Numbered from the stretch's first letter, positions 21,013 through 34,510 are shown. The stretch: DNA of 64,000 nucleotides from Anastrepha obliqua (GCF_027943255.1 NC_072892.1:26931792-26995791); one strand, 5' to 3'. A program made the numbers and translations. The notes: generated from the letters alone by a model not told the origin.

Positions 21013-22230
21013 ATGCTAGTTGTTTATAAAAAAAAACATTTATCGATGAGAAAAAATCTTCAATTAATTACTAAAAAATATACATGTATTTATGAAGTAT
21101 TTAAAGTTTGAAAAGTACTTTCAATCACTCTGAAACGCCTCTGCAAATTTGCGTGTAACTTTGAAAATATTCATCGGAACGATATTAAATTTTCTGTATG
21201 TATTCTTAATTATATATACATTAAGAAAAAATAAACTAAACAAAAGATCGATTTTTTGAAAATTCTAACTGAATATACCCCTTTAAAGCTGTTTTACTAA
21301 TATTCATTAAGTGCTTACCAAAAAATCTAATTTTTGGTAGCTTTTTTCCAGTGTGGCCAGTATACATAATATTTATTTATGCCAGTTCCTTCATATAGTC
21401 GCTGTTTACTAACGGTTGGCGAATCGAAGTTGCCTGATATGCACTCATACAAACTGAAATGACTTAATTAAGTGTTAAAATTTTATTCTATAGCTACAAA
21501 AATCGATTTGAAAATTTCTAAAAATTTCTAATTGTCAATTTATTCTTGATTCATATAGAAATTTCCTATTCTCCAATAATAAAAATTTAATTAAAAATAA
21601 AATTCTACTACCAAATAAAATACTATAAAAATAAATAACGATAACCAATTACAAAAATAATGTTTGCCTAGGTCAGTTACTGGTTGCGAAACAACATTTA
21701 GTGAATATATTTCTAGTGCAGTTCTACTTATCTCTTAATTTTTTACTCTCAAAAAATAGGCGATATTGATTAGTACTCTTAAATAACGTAAGAGACGACA
21801 CTACAGTTAACTGTTCATTGAATTTCAATTCAAACACACAAAAAAAATATTGTGTCTTGTTTCAAAATAAATCAATTCAATGGATACATTCCATCGAAAA
21901 TTTTTAAAAATTTGTTGTGTGGAGGCTGAATTCAACGTTGATAGTGTAAAATATATTAATTCCACTTCCAAATAAACAAAACATCGCGTATTATAAAATA
22001 ATAAATTTAAGTCAACATTGTACAAATGTATATTGAAGACTAATTTTGTTTTTTGTTTTTTAATTAGTACATTTGTAAAATAAAATTTCGTCGTGCGTAC
22101 ATTATTCTACGGTAACTTTTGCAGCAGCTGTTTTGTTAATAAATATTACCAAAACGTGAGTTTGACAGTCACTGAACAGACTGCGTATCGCTGCTGCTTG
22201 CGATGACATTTCGTTTTAGCAACCGAAATA
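21013..22230. other. AT-rich spacer upstream of ClpX
   Basis: About 1.2 kb of AT-rich sequence with no recognised coding or repeat structure. Its right end probably contains upstream control sequence for ClpX. Confidence 0.4.
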
Positions 22231-23083
22231 GTGTCATTTGTCAAACACACACACCATAATCAATGCAGCGCATCCGACGTCAACGCTAGCGTCGCTGTTG
22301 TGGGCTTTTCACAGTGTTGTATTCTAATTAATACGAGTGAAAATTGTAAATATAGCGAACAGAAAAACACAACTTGTCGAAGGTTTGTTCAGATCGTAGT
22401 TTATATGACGTGGACTTAACTCATATCGTAAAATTTTTATTTTCTTCCGTTTTAGGCTATTTAACATCTGGTGTTTTTACTAATTTTCGGAGAATTTCTC
22501 TCTTTAATAATTCCATTCGAGAAAAATACGAGAACGTACAACCCTGTTCGCTGCAGTCGACGTCGAAGCAACGGCGAACCGAAAATTGACAAAAGTAGCG
22601 ACTGTTTCACACGACAGCAGCAGTGCAGTCGAAAATCATGAAGTTTGTAAATGGTATAAGGGCAAAATAGGAAAGAAGGAAGTGAAAAAGATAAAGAAAG
22701 GAGGAAAATATATTTTGACAAAGTGTTTCTCGTTCGTAAATCCCGAAACAAACTACGTCTTATAAAACATAATTTTCCAAATTGAAAATCACTTAAAAAA
22801 GAAATTAAAGAAGCGTTAAAAATCGTTAAAAAGTGCAAACAGTGATCGCGGTCGGGCAAATAAGCGCCTGGAAGCCGAGTAGACGGCGACGAGGACCAAC
22901 GGCAACAGTAGCAGAGCAATATCGTGACCACTAAAAGTCACTACGCAAGGCTTCCAATAAAATTGAGTTACGTCCAATAAATTAACTTAGTACGCGTATA
23001 AAAACGCCATTTGGTATTGCTAAAATATAATAATACCTGTAAAAAAACGAAAAAAGATTCACAGGCGATAATTGGCCACAATT
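22231..23083 (+). promoter_or_regulatory. Probable ClpX promoter and 5' untranslated region
   Basis: About 0.85 kb directly before the ClpX ATG, with a mixed base composition unlike the AT-rich spacer to its left. The transcription start is not resolved. Non-coding upstream exons are possible. Confidence 0.4.
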
Positions 23084-26000
23084 ATGAGTGTTGTAAGACA
23101 CTTCGTGCTGCTGTCACAGCTACCGAGGCTTGGACCAAATTATTATTGGTTAAGAGGTGAGTCGTCTATGGAATTCAGTTATTAGTGGACAATTTTTTTT
23201 TAGCAAAGTAGTAGAAGAACTTTTAGGCGAAAGGATTTGGGGCATTTCACCTTTGGCGCTAGCTTGCTTTGTTTTCGTGTGGCCCGTAGCTACCTGATTG
23301 ACTAACAGATCGCAATCGCTGACGTACTCTTGTGTGCGATTGTAATACATGTGTTCATACGTATATACGATCGTTTTATTTTATGTTTGTATGTATTTCA
23401 TCATTCATTTGTGCTGCTCTTAAAGATTGCTTTTTCTTTGCTGCCCCTTTTTAATATATTCCACTATGCTGTTTTTCAGTTACTTATATTAAAAAATATA
23501 TGTATAAACACCCATGTGCGTACGTATGTACATAGGTACATATTAAAAAACAACATGAAATGCGCGACGTGTGTACCTTACACTACTGCGCCATGATTAA
23601 ACGGCAGTCCCAACAAGAACAATAAAAATATATAGAAAAAGTTGGACTCGTTTGCGACCGAGTGGATAGATATACTGGACGTGTAGGGTTTATGCGTTCT
23701 TATTTCATCAGAATACGTCGTTTTTAGGCCATGTCGGAGAAAGCAAATTTCTTCCGCTCCCAGTGTGGGCGATAACGAACGACCAAATCACAATGAACGG
23801 AGTCGCTATAGAAATGACTAGGGAAGTTGAATACCTTAGCCATGGCATGGACTTCATGCTTAACTGGAAGAAACATGCTGATGCGAATATGTCAAAAGCA
23901 ACTTAACCTCTCATGGTGTGCAAACGATTTGCTGGAGGGTCCTGGGATCGTAGCCAAAAAACCTGAGATGTATCTATACCATGATAATTAAGCCTACGAT
24001 AACATATGGAGCGGTTGCGTGGGGCCCTCGACAGTCTCGCAGGTCTTAGTAAACTTCAAGGCGGAGCAATTTCACATGTACAACAGTTGCATTGGAGGTG
24101 GTTCTCGAGCTAGCACCGCTTCATATAGTTATTCAACAGCCAGCCAAACGTTGCATATTTAACATGGCTAGGGAAGATTTTGGCAAAGGCAAAGTGATAT
24201 AATCCATCAATGTGCAATTGTTGAGAATGCAACTCTCACTTTCTTAACATCCCAGAGCTGATATCACAAGGCTATAGGTTTTGAGAAGAGGTTCGTTATG
24301 CACTGAATATTAAGGTAAATTGAAATACCCCATTTAAAAAAAAAAGAAACTCCAAGAGTGTATCCTGCAGTGCTATATAGAGGACTCGAAGGCCCCATAA
24401 GGTATAGGCGCTAGGATCTTTAGTCCCAAAATAGAAATAGCCGTACCTGTAGAGATCTTTCGCAGTATTTCCACTGCAGAAGTGTATGACATCTGTCTAT
24501 GTGCAGAGATCAATTTAAAATGAAAACTCTGCCGTACTATGATTCAAAAAAGTTGTGTTTGGTGGTGGACTACGTTGAACAAAAGCAAGGCCGGGCAATG
24601 TCTTTATTTTCAAACATCATTCTGCTTTAAACTGTTCTTTCACTCTTTTTGAGTTATCACTTTTTTGTTTTTTGTGCGCTTTGTTTACTGAATTCGTGTG
24701 GTGTCATTTTTATTTTTCCGTTTATTGTTTTTAAGTGCTTATTTCTTATTGATACCAAAGTGATTTTCCATTAAGTGACGTTTTTATAATTTTTTTGGCG
24801 ATATTGTTCGCATGCCTGCACATTGCCCATCGCATATTTCAAGAGTTAAATTACTCGCTGTGACGGCTATGAGGGTCATTATCCAGTACCTGAAGTTTTA
24901 GTTGTTTTTTTTTTTACTACAACATTTCTTATGTTTTTGCCGTTATTTCGCTTTTTAATAAAACTTTTTATTTTTACTCTTTATTGATTTCTCGATAAAT
25001 TTGCTCGCGACGCTAAAACATTTCATATTTTGTTGCTTTACATACATACATATAAGTACATATGTATGTATACACATGCATGTACATGTGTACATATGTA
25101 TATCTCTATAAGTATTTGTTTTGGCCTTTTCGTAGTTTTATGCAGTGCTTTTTTTATTTGTAAGTTGAACTTGAAATTTCGATTGACCGTCATTAGTTTT
25201 GACTATTTGTTGTCAATGTGCAAACATACCAGATCATCGTTCTATATATGTATGTATGTGTGTATGTATGCATATAAGTAAATAAACAAAAAGTTGTACA
25301 CAGTCGATCAAAATAATAGATGTATGCGAGTTTATTACAAAAGGCAGTCAGCAAGGTTTTACCAACAGAATATAAAATCTGAAAAATTGGGGGGAAACAA
25401 ATAAAAATTAAAAAAAAAACGCATTTCAAGAAACAGTATAACAATGTTAAGAAAGTTTTGTACAACACCTTGTTTTCCTCTGCAGAAAAGTATAAACATT
25501 TAAGGCTTTTCTCAATGAAAAACTGCCGCAGATTTTCTTTTATAAGTGAAACAATGCACAGTTTGTTGAAATGTTTTTTTTTTCATGTTCTTTACCCTAT
25601 GGCATTTAGTATGTCTGAAACACAATATCCATTAAATGTCCACCACGACTCCTTTTGGAACAGGATGCGCACATCAAAATTTTCCTCAATTTAGGCATAG
25701 TGCAATCTGTATATCTTTTACAACGCTTATGATTTTGTTCCTCAGAACTGCCATTGTCTCGAGCTTATTGGCATAGACCATACTTTCGACGTAGACCCAT
25801 AGAAAGAAATTGCAATTCCTCGGCGGCCATTTGACTTCGTTGTTTCGTGAGATAAAGCGTTCTAGGAATTTCGTTCGAAATAGGGTCATTGTTTCATACG
25901 CTGTGTGGAAAGTGCAAGTCCTGCCCTAGTCTATACACATTTTTTTATGACATCACTACAACATTCAACGTTCAACGTAAAAACATTCCCAGTATCACGT

Positions 26001-29000
26001 TCGGTGACTCCGCGGGTCCAAAAATCGCACCACATAGTGACTCATTGTGGGTTAATTACTTTTTCTTGAATGACTGCTGGATTTTCCGTACCCCAAATGC
26101 GAAGCTTTTGCTTGTTATCGTATTGTAAAAGGAATAAGCCTCATCGCTCATATGCCTCAAAATCTTGCTTTTGAAAAACGACCATTTTCATAAAACCCTT
26201 GAATCACTTATCGCTCCATGGCTAAGTTTTCCAAATCCTGTAGTACAAATTTTCTGAAAAATAATATAAAATTAACGTATCACAAATAATTGCCATCAAA
26301 GTTCTGCATCACCCCTCTCTGCATCTCACTCATACATGAGATAGTATCCCTGGGTGTTAGTTGGAGCTTCAAAATGTTGTACAAAAATGTTAAATAGTAA
26401 ATTTTACTAGGATCCACAACGTCATTTAACGGTTGGTCTAGTTTGTATGGATATGTGGCTGCCGATGGTAATAAAGGGTTTCCTAACTTAACCTAACAAA
26501 CGAATTTAATATCCGGTCTTTTATATCTTACATTCTAGTTGTTATTGTTGTAACACCATAAACACTCCCCATAAATGTTTGGTAATATATATCCGGTAGA
26601 ACATGGGCACGCATGTGGTGTGGTGATCGAGAGCAGTCGTAAGATCATTGGGACGAACCTAGCGGCTTTAGATTTGTAAGATGAGGTCCCATTTCTTGCC
26701 AATCACACCTTGTTTAACCATATATATATATTATTGGCGCGTACACCCTTTTTCGGGTGTGTGGCAGAGCTCCTCGTCCTATTTGTGGTATGCGTCTTGA
26801 TGTTGTTCCACAAATGGAAGGTCCTACAGTTTCAAGCCGACTCCGAACGGCAAATATTTTTTATGAGGAGTTTTTTCATGGCAGAAATACACTCGAAGGT
26901 TTGCCATTGCCTGCCGAGGGGCGACCGCTATTGGAAAGGGTTTACACGCATGATACACTTATGTTACATAAATATCGGGTGTTTTTTTTAGTTGCAAGAG
27001 AACTATCGATATCGATAACTCTGGTTTGACAGCTGAGAATGCAAAACGCAAACTGTGTAGATATTTCTGGGCGGTAAGATTTGGTAAGTCATCATAAATC
27101 GTTTAACTCCAGAACAATGCTTCCAAATTGTGGAAATTTACTTAAGAAGTTGCCATTCTTATTAAATTTTTGTTTCCAAAAATAATCAACTAAACAGCGA
27201 CAATATTTGGCTCCAACTAGACCGCACAGCGCACTTAATAATCGATTTATTGCAATATTCATGCCACCACGGCCTGATTTATAGGAAAAAGGAGTCAAAA
27301 GTTGCACATATTCCTGACACCACATTCAAAAAATAAATGCCAAGAAATTATCTATAATATTATTGATACCATTTTGAGACCACTAACAGGTAAATATCTG
27401 CAGCCAGCCAGACTGTTGATGTAATGGGGAAGAATGATGGGATTTAGGTTGGCGCATCGCCCCAGGCTGTGCCAGTGACCTTAATCGTTTAGCTGCCAAA
27501 CTCGGATGTTTACAGAGAAAGTGCTCAACAGTCTCTCCTATGAAAGGTCCACACCGCTACTGCAATGGGGGTTAAATAGTAAACCTACCTTTCCGCATGT
27601 GTGCCTATCGTCCAATGACCGGTAAACACAGTTACGGGTTTGGGAAATGAATGGCGTGTAGTCCCCAGGACTCTCTGAGCCCTCCGTCTCTTGTACTTGG
27701 GCCATAGGGTTTTCGAAATGGCACATGAAGAAATAGAGCTCTACCAGATCATAATAAAAAAAAATTTATTCCAACAATATTTCTTTTTTATTATCATTTT
27801 AAGTTCTCAAGCTCTTAAAAACACCCGATATATATTGCAAGGTATGCATGCCCACTACAGCTACATTGTCGCTTCCAACCAAGTAGTTGCGACCGCTTCA
27901 TTTCTTATACATACATACCTACATACGTGCCATATGTCCAATGTAAATTGAAAAGTGGCGTACTCATTAGTTTAGGGGTCATATGAGCAAATTTTGAATT
28001 TTTAAATTCAGTAATTATGCAAATAAATGCTAGCTAATTATAAACTGTATAAAATTATTATACTCACAAATATATTTTTATATATTTACATGCGTACGTT
28101 CACACTGAATATTTCTGCAAACACAAACCCAAACTTAAAACAAAACGAAAACAAGTAGCAAATCCAAAAATCTGCGATAATTGGCCGAGTTAGTGACCTC
28201 TCACTCGCTCTGCTCTTCTCTTAGCCTACTTTAAGCCGATTAACCCTGTGTTTCTGACTGGTTTCTCACTGTTTTTAATCATTTTGTGTTTTTGCATTGT
28301 TTTTTTTCTCTATTCATTTTTCCACCCATCCCGTCAACTGCTTTGTAATTAACAATAAATAAAAATAACAGAAGTAAAAAAATTGGCTATGATTTTAATT
28401 GACCCTCTTATCAACAATAATGCTAAAAATAAAACAATGGAAATTATTGAAACGTCTTCTTCGTAAAAAATTCAACTTATCCAAATTTAGATGCCAAAGA
28501 AAAACTGGGCAAAACACAAAAGTGAAACGATATCTCATAATTATGGTATAAGTCTGCTGCTTGCTCTAATCGACTAACCATCCGACCACCCATGATTTTC
28601 TCGTTCACTTCTCCCTATTCGGGTACGATCCAGACAGTAATGACGCGTTCGTTTTACTTATTAAACGTTTTCTATTATTTTTAGTAGATTCTTTCCCACC
28701 ACTGTCACTTAGTTGTTTATGAATTCCATTATTGCGTTATTATCTCAGGCATTTCATTGTCACGTACTAAAAATCACTTAACATTCAGCCGGTAAACAAC
28801 GGCAGTGCTTTTAATTCTTAACTGTTAGAGTTGTACTGGCTTATTTATAAATGTATGTGCGAGTGTGTGCCTTGACACATTAGGTGATAGCCGGGTAACG
28901 AACTCGCTATACGCGACCCTGTCACTGCACATGTTAACTGGCTCCCAATGGTGTGCACTACGATTCATAGGCAAGGCTAAGGTCATTGATGAGCCGTCAC

Positions 29001-32000
29001 ATAAACTCAAAATCAAAAGTGATGATGTAGGTCGATTGGTTTTTGGGCCACTACTCGTTGATCAGTCGTACATATCTCTGATAAAAGTACGTCTTTTATC
29101 TCATCTGCGCTGAAATAAAGCCTAGTTAATCTGGAAAAATTTTCTGAGTCATGAAAATCTTTTGAAATTCTTGAAAATTAATTAATTAATTGTGGACTTA
29201 AAGCTTCCTTTATAGTTGCCTGTGGATTGTTGTTGTTGTATCAGTCTTACTAATCCCTGCTAAGGTCATCTAACAGAACAAAAACGCTCAGAAAAATCGT
29301 TCGCAATTAAACTCAGATTGGGGATTAGATCTTAATTTCTATGCTAATATCAAGCTCGGGGACTAACAAAAGTTCGATTAATGCCTAGCTCTGAATACAA
29401 TTTTGACAAAACCAAACGTTACAGATAATTTGAGATAGTATTGCGATATTTCTTTTTAAGTTTCGTTACACACAGTTTAAATGGAGTTAAGAAAACGCAA
29501 AGCAACCGATGAGACGTCGGAAGAAATTCTACTTACATGGGAGCAAGATATTTGATCTGCCATTCTTTAAAAATTTCGGCGCAACCTTAAGCGTGTGGAA
29601 ATATTTCATGCATGTCAAATAGTACTGTAGTAAAGGGTGATCAATTTAGAGGTATTGGATTTTAAATTGAAATAAAATAACGAAAATTCAAATTGATTGG
29701 GCAATCTTTATTATTTTTGTGTAGAACCATTCATGAGATTAATGGCGCGATGACTTTCACCATTCACAGGTACATTGGCGTCAGTCTCGTCTTTGAAGAG
29801 ATATGAGCCGATGATTCCTCCAGCCCATGGGCCGAACCAAACGGGTGTTTTCAATAGATGTAATGGCTATTCTTGAATGGCTTCGGGTTGCTCTTCAACC
29901 TAAATACGGCAATTTTGCTTATTGAAGTAGCCATTAAGCCAAAACTGAGCCTCATCGCTGGACACCATAATTTGGCTTGAGCGCGCGATGAACATTTTTC
30001 ACAGAGTGTCGATTCTCCTAATACAATTGTACGATTCGTATACGTTCTTGAAGCGTATGCCTTTCCATGATGAAATGTCAATGAATACTGAAAAAATTAT
30101 ATATTTAGTTTCACAGTAGTCATGCGTAATCTGTGAAACAATCCCTATTGGAAAGAGTACCTCCAGTCTGATCAACCTTTATATGGAGTGATCCAATGGT
30201 GGTTGGTGGCTGAAGTGGTTTCAGAGATTTCAGACCGAGTATTTTTCTGTGTGAAACGAGTAACGTGTAGAGCGACTGCTGGCGTATGTATGTTAGTGTG
30301 GTTCTAGTGAAATTACTCATTTGGTATAAATGATGAGCCCGAGAAAAGAAATACGACTCAAGTAAGATTTAAGAAAATGGGCGGTGTCATGCCCAATTTT
30401 GAATAAATGCGTAAATCTTGATAGCGACTTAATAGAACTCGCCCAAAGTTGATTGAAAATCGTTGCACTGGATGAAGACATCTGAGAATCTGTTGAAAAA
30501 TAATCGATTGCGGATCAAAGAAAATGTTGAAAACAAATTGACCTTAGTATGAAATGCTCCTATTTTATTTTGTTTTTAAGCAAAATGTCTCATTTGTTAT
30601 GTACAATATTCCACAGTTCAATGGACGCTGAGCGATTTATGCGCATTCCGTTTTGTATTCGACAATAAAATAAAAGAAATGCGGCAGAAATATGCATAAT
30701 ACATACATACATACATACATAGGTACACACATTTACATACTAAACGAAAATGCAAACGAAAGATTACAATTCAAAGTACATATATTTCATTGTATTTAAG
30801 ATTTATTTAAATCTTGAATGTCTATTTCATATATCAACCTCTTCCTCTCACCTTACTTAGGTGTCTGTTGCGCCAGTGTCACCCAAATCAAGAACTCCAA
30901 TGACACCGTCACCTCAACACGTTGCTTGCACAACCACACAGATCGCGGCGATGCTTTCCGCACATCCGTGATACCCACGGCGACATCATCGCACGGCGGC
31001 AACACCACCAGCGACACCTCATCGGGCGCAGGCGCTACTAGTGGCGGTTCGACGGGTGGCGTTAGTGGCGGCGCTTCGAGTGCAGGCAGCGGCGGTGAAC
31101 CACCCAATGATAAAAATATACTCTCATGTCCGAAATGCGGTAATCCATGCACTCAGGTGGAGACGTTCGTCAGTTCGACGCGTTTCGTAAAATGCGCCAA
31201 ATGTAACCACTTCTTTGTCGTACTCTCCGAGGTCGATTCGAAGAAGAGTCCAAAAGACGAGCCGAAAAATTATCGCAAACCACCACCACCCCCACAGAAG
31301 ATTATGGAATACCTAGATCGTCATGTGGTCGGGCAGGATTTTGCGAAGAAAGTGCTTTCAGTTGCCGTTTACAATCACTACAAACGTATTCATCACAATT
31401 TGCCGCAAGTGCAGACGCAAACGACCATACAGACCGCCGAAGCAATGGGGCGTACAGATTTGCTGCATATCTCCGGCATTGGGCATACAATTTCCAACAC
31501 ATCAGGCACCGAGTTGCCACCGAAGGGCCACATGTCGGGTGGTGGCGGACATCATGCGCATTCGGACTCTGGTTCGGAAATATTGGATAAACAAAATTAC
31601 GAAGTGAAGCTGGAGAAGAGTAACATTTTGATGTTGGGTCCGACTGGTTCGGGAAAAACCTTGATTGCCCAAACAATCGCGCGCTGTCTTGATGTACCGT
31701 TTGCGATCTGTGACTGTACCACACTCACACAAGCCGGCTATGTGGGCGAGGACATTGAAAGCGTAATTTCAAAGCTGTTACAAGACGCCAATTACAAGTG
31801 AGTAGCACCTCAATAAATCTATGCCACACCGCAGAAGTTTACTAATTACTGGTCTTACCCTTCTTTTCTCCCACTTCCGCTCCTTGTGCTTTTTTTATTT
31901 TCTCTGTAGTGTTGAACGCGCTCAAACCGGCATCGTGTTCTTGGATGAAGTCGATAAAATCGGCGCGGTACCCGGCATTCACCAGCTGCGTGATGTTGGT

Positions 32001-34510
32001 GGTGAAGGTGTGCAACAGGGAATGCTAAAAATGCTGGAAGGTACGATCGTCAATGTACCCGAACGCAATTCGCCGCGTAAGCTGCGAGGCGAGACAGTGC
32101 AAGTGGATACAACGAATATACTATTTGTAGCGTCAGGCGCCTACACTGGTTTGGATCGACTCATTGCTAGACGAATCAACGAAAAGGTGTGTGTGTACCT
32201 ATGCACCTTTGTGCTTTGATAGTTACTAATGAGCAATTCTCTCTTTTTCTTCCAAATTTTTATGCTGCAGTATTTGGGTTTCGGTATACCCTCAACAAAT
32301 TCGTCCGGACGTCGCGCCGCTCAATCGACGGCCTCCCCCATGGACAGTGATCAGGAGGAGCGCGACAAAAGCCTAAAAAAAGTGCAAGCCAGAGATCTCG
32401 TTGAATTCGGAATGATACCTGTAAGTGTGTGAGGAAAGATACAAATAGCAGAGATAAGGAAAAAGCAGTGGGAACGAACGGAATATTATATCTAAAAAAC
32501 AGATTAGTATGAAAAAGTGAAATTACGTCATCAGAAATGTTCTTAGCTTTAATTTGTTAAAATTTAAATTTATTATGCTTGCATATATTTAAGGACAACC
32601 CTGAAGTGCTTTTCCTCAATATCGTATATAACGAGATATACGAGATGATGGACTGATTTTCTCATATTTAGGAATTGCTGAAAGGCAACGCACGTAGTTT
32701 AAATACGGCAACCCTAGTCACTGCTTGGTAGAATTTTAGTGAGCTGTAAAAAGTTTGCCTTGTCTGTGCATGTGAACCTGTATCGGCTACGTAAGGGTTG
32801 CCTTTTGAAACTCGCTAAATTATAGTAGACAACAACCAAATAACCATTAAATCTGTTCGCTATGAATCGAAGATTCAAGCCACACGGAAAAGCGTTTTAC
32901 GCGCTATTTATTTCAATCCCAATCAAACACTGAAAAATATACGTTCCTATGGAACTCGGTTCACATTCTCACGACAGTCGGTTCGGCGTAACCAGAACGA
33001 CCCGGATTTATATCCGGCCAAGGACTGTCACTTCAGCAACATTCCCCGTATATGTATGGAGAATGTTTTTGCTGCTACAACAAAAACTACTGAAAAATAT
33101 AAGCCAATATTTAAGCCGACTCCGAACGACAAATATGTTTTTATCAGGAGTTTTTAATGGCAGAAATACACCCGCAGGTTTGCCATAGCATGCCCAAGGG
33201 CAACCGCTATTAAAAAATTGCATTTTGGCGTTTCATGCACGGATATTTGAACCTACGCTCTTCGCGCAACAACGCATTCGGCTACGGCGGCCGCCCGTTT
33301 TGCCATCAGCTATGGTAAAAAACGAAATTGAGCGAGTAACTTTGGCTGCCACGTCAACGGTTGCTCGGCAGCAGAACTCTGCCGAGGAAGTTTGGCCAAT
33401 AACTGCAGAGAAAAACGGAATTGAGCGTGTAACTGCCACGGCTGCCACGTCACGGAAGTATTCGTCAGTCGAAATCTGTACGATAATTTCTTATATATTC
33501 GCACACTCGTCCAATCAGTCGTTGTTCAGACGGCAACGAAGTGTCATTGGTTGGTTGTTTTCGAATATCACTAACACATTCTTAATTTTTTCGTAAACAA
33601 ACCGATTTATAACTCCTGATATGTCAGCCAATCAGCTGATTCTTTCAAATTCGCTGAGAGTTGGTTAACGGTTTGATCATGGCCATACCTCTTAAATCTT
33701 TTCACCATAATAACGTTGTAGTGGTGGAGCTGATTAAGGATACATTTTTGTTAACCCCCGTTGGACATCTGTTTTAAAACATTCGGTTGGGTACACGGAT
33801 CTGGCCTTTTTTCTTCCTCCTCGAGGATCCTTTGTAAAAGGTAATACCCCTAAATCGATAAAAAATTATGCTACCTGGAAGCTCAAGTCGTTAGCTATAA
33901 TAGGGGAGAGGTTAAGCCTAGGGTCATAGTAAAATCTGCCTTACTTATGAACGAATTTCGACTTCTTTTTCTTTTTTTTTTATTCTTACATTGAAATTAA
34001 TTTGTTTCCGCTTTCAGGAATTCGTTGGTCGCTTTCCTGTCATTGTGCCTTTCCACAGCCTCAATGTGAGTATGTTGGTGCGCATTCTAACCGAACCTAA
34101 GAATGCTTTAATACCGCAATACAAGGCGCTCATCGGCATGGATAAGGTGGAATTGACATTCGAACGGGATGCCATCGAATCAATAGCCGCCATGGCGATG
34201 GAGCGTCACACCGGTGCACGTGGCCTGCGTTCAATTATGGTGAGAGGAGCTCAATATATACGTATTACATTTCTTGTATTAATACCTAATCGTTTTCTCT
34301 AAATAGGAGCAATTGCTGCTCGATCCGATGTTTTTGGTGCCCGGCTCCGATATCACCGGCGTGCACATAACCGCCGAATATGTGAAGGGCGATGCCCAGC
34401 CTGTGTACGTACGAAAGGAGAACGGCGATGCTGGTGCCGCGGATGAGAACGATAGTGAGGGTAAAAACTATGAGGACAGCGAAAGCGCCAAAGTACGCAT
34501 CACGCAATAG
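23084..34510 (+). CDS. ClpX: ClpX, mitochondrial AAA+ unfoldase of the ClpXP protease
   Basis: Six coding exons: 23084-23156, 30861-31797, 31910-32186, 32271-32420, 34018-34239, 34307-34510. All are GT-AG with consistent phases; total 620 residues. Exon 1 encodes [19 protein letters not shown], a basic and hydrophobic N-terminus fitting mitochondrial import. Then come a Ser/Gly/Thr-rich linker, a four-cysteine zinc-binding domain (CPKCGNPC ... CAKCNHF), the start of the AAA+ module ([20 protein letters not shown]), Walker [20 protein letters not shown], Walker [13 protein letters not shown], and sensor 2 ([11 protein letters not shown]) in exon 5. The protein unfolds substrates and feeds them to ClpP in the matrix; in animals it also acts on heme synthesis. 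A Gly/His/Ser-rich insertion lies before Walker A, where human CLPX also has an insertion. It ends in an acidic tail. Confidence 0.96.
23640..24570 (+). pseudogene. LINE reverse transcriptase thumb and RNase H relic in ClpX intron 1
   Basis: Plus-strand readings include [19 protein letters not shown], then [19 protein letters not shown] and [12 protein letters not shown] sequence. These are the late RT blocks (KYLGVxLDxKLNWKxH ... TYGAxAW) of LOA/jockey-like LINEs. Broken by stops and frameshifts. Confidence 0.7.
25600..26260 (-). pseudogene. IS630/mariner-type transposase relic
   Basis: Minus strand shows [20 protein letters not shown] and [16 protein letters not shown], matching the block ISRSGPVNWPPRSCDLTPLDYFLWG of this family. 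The upstream part (25900-26260) is decayed beyond frame-level reading. Confidence 0.65.
26722..26945 (-). repeat. SINE copy 3 (reverse orientation, head missing)
   Basis: Body plus (TA)n tail: ATTGGCGCGTACACCC through GAGGGGCGACCGCTATTGG. The tRNA-like head is absent. Confidence 0.8.
26975..27828. mobile_element. Internally deleted mariner-like element with a nested LINE fragment
   Basis: Imperfect terminal repeats of about 30 bp (TCGGGTGTTTTTTTTAG on the left, AAAAACACCCGA on the right) with flanking TA. The left part keeps the transposase N-terminus on the plus strand ([16 protein letters not shown] near 27097-27145), after which coding capacity is lost. A LINE fragment occupies much of the right half. 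A palindromic TATCGATATCGATA lies at 27004-27017 inside the left terminus. Confidence 0.75.
27390..27740 (-). pseudogene. LINE RNase H C-terminal fragment nested in the 26975-27828 element
   Basis: Minus strand carries [19 protein letters not shown] and, in another frame, [19 protein letters not shown], the Cys-rich C-terminal block of RNase H-bearing LINEs. Confidence 0.65.
28865..29113 (+). other. Unidentified 82-codon open frame in ClpX intron 1
   Basis: A region less AT-rich than its surroundings with an open frame of 82 codons (and a 63-codon frame opposite). I recognise no family. A transposon fragment is more likely than a nested gene. Confidence 0.2.
29635..30105 (-). pseudogene. IS630/mariner-type transposase relic, middle part
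   Basis: Left end GGGTGATCAATTTAGAGG. The minus strand resembles the middle transposase blocks of the copy at 58180-59107 (region before the second catalytic Asp, around [10 protein letters not shown]). The C-terminal part is absent and the frame is broken. Confidence 0.6.
30690..30722 (+). repeat. (CATA)n microsatellite
   Basis: Short CATA tract just before ClpX exon 2. Similar tracts occur near 12717-12735, 25040-25110, 48800-48845 and 55563-55585. Confidence 0.85.
32944..33094 (+). repeat. Dispersed repeat with CTGCTACAACAA end (copy 2)
   Basis: Contains ACCCGGATTTATATCCGGCC (a hairpin), AAGGACTGTCACTTCAGCAA and ATTCCCCGTATATGTATGGA. Inverted relative to the copy at 16088-16215. It abuts a SINE relic. 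Confidence 0.7.
33110..33298 (-). repeat. SINE copy 4 (reverse orientation) in ClpX intron 4
   Basis: From the AGCCGACTCCGAACG body through a B-box-like TTGAACCTACG to CGCATTCGGCTACGGCGGCC. The distal body and tail are missing. Confidence 0.75.
33299..33690 (-). repeat. Unit X, extension upstream of SINE copy 4
   Basis: About 390 bp that matches, inverted, the sequence at 40145-40400 (shared blocks GCCGTCTGAACAA, GACTGATTGGACGAGTGTG, GACGTGGCAGCCG). It lies directly upstream of the SINE head in both loci. This copy also has an internal duplication of about 85 bp (TGACGTGGCAGCC...CTCAATT twice). Confidence 0.7.

Larger units (their letters stand above)
23157..30860 (+). other. ClpX intron 1 (7.7 kb)
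   Basis: Starts GTGAGTCG and ends CCTTACTTAG. Filled with LINE, transposase and SINE relics annotated separately. The parts from about 24600 to 25590 and 28000 to 29630 are AT-rich with TATG/CATA microsatellites and no recognised gene. Confidence 0.85.

Noticed and set aside
22461..22931. 156-codon minus-strand frame
   Set aside because: Overlaps the probable ClpX 5' untranslated region and has a repetitive Ser/Leu/Phe composition.
31302..31724. Open frames opposite ClpX exon 2
   Set aside because: Shadow of a strongly supported coding exon; no family match.
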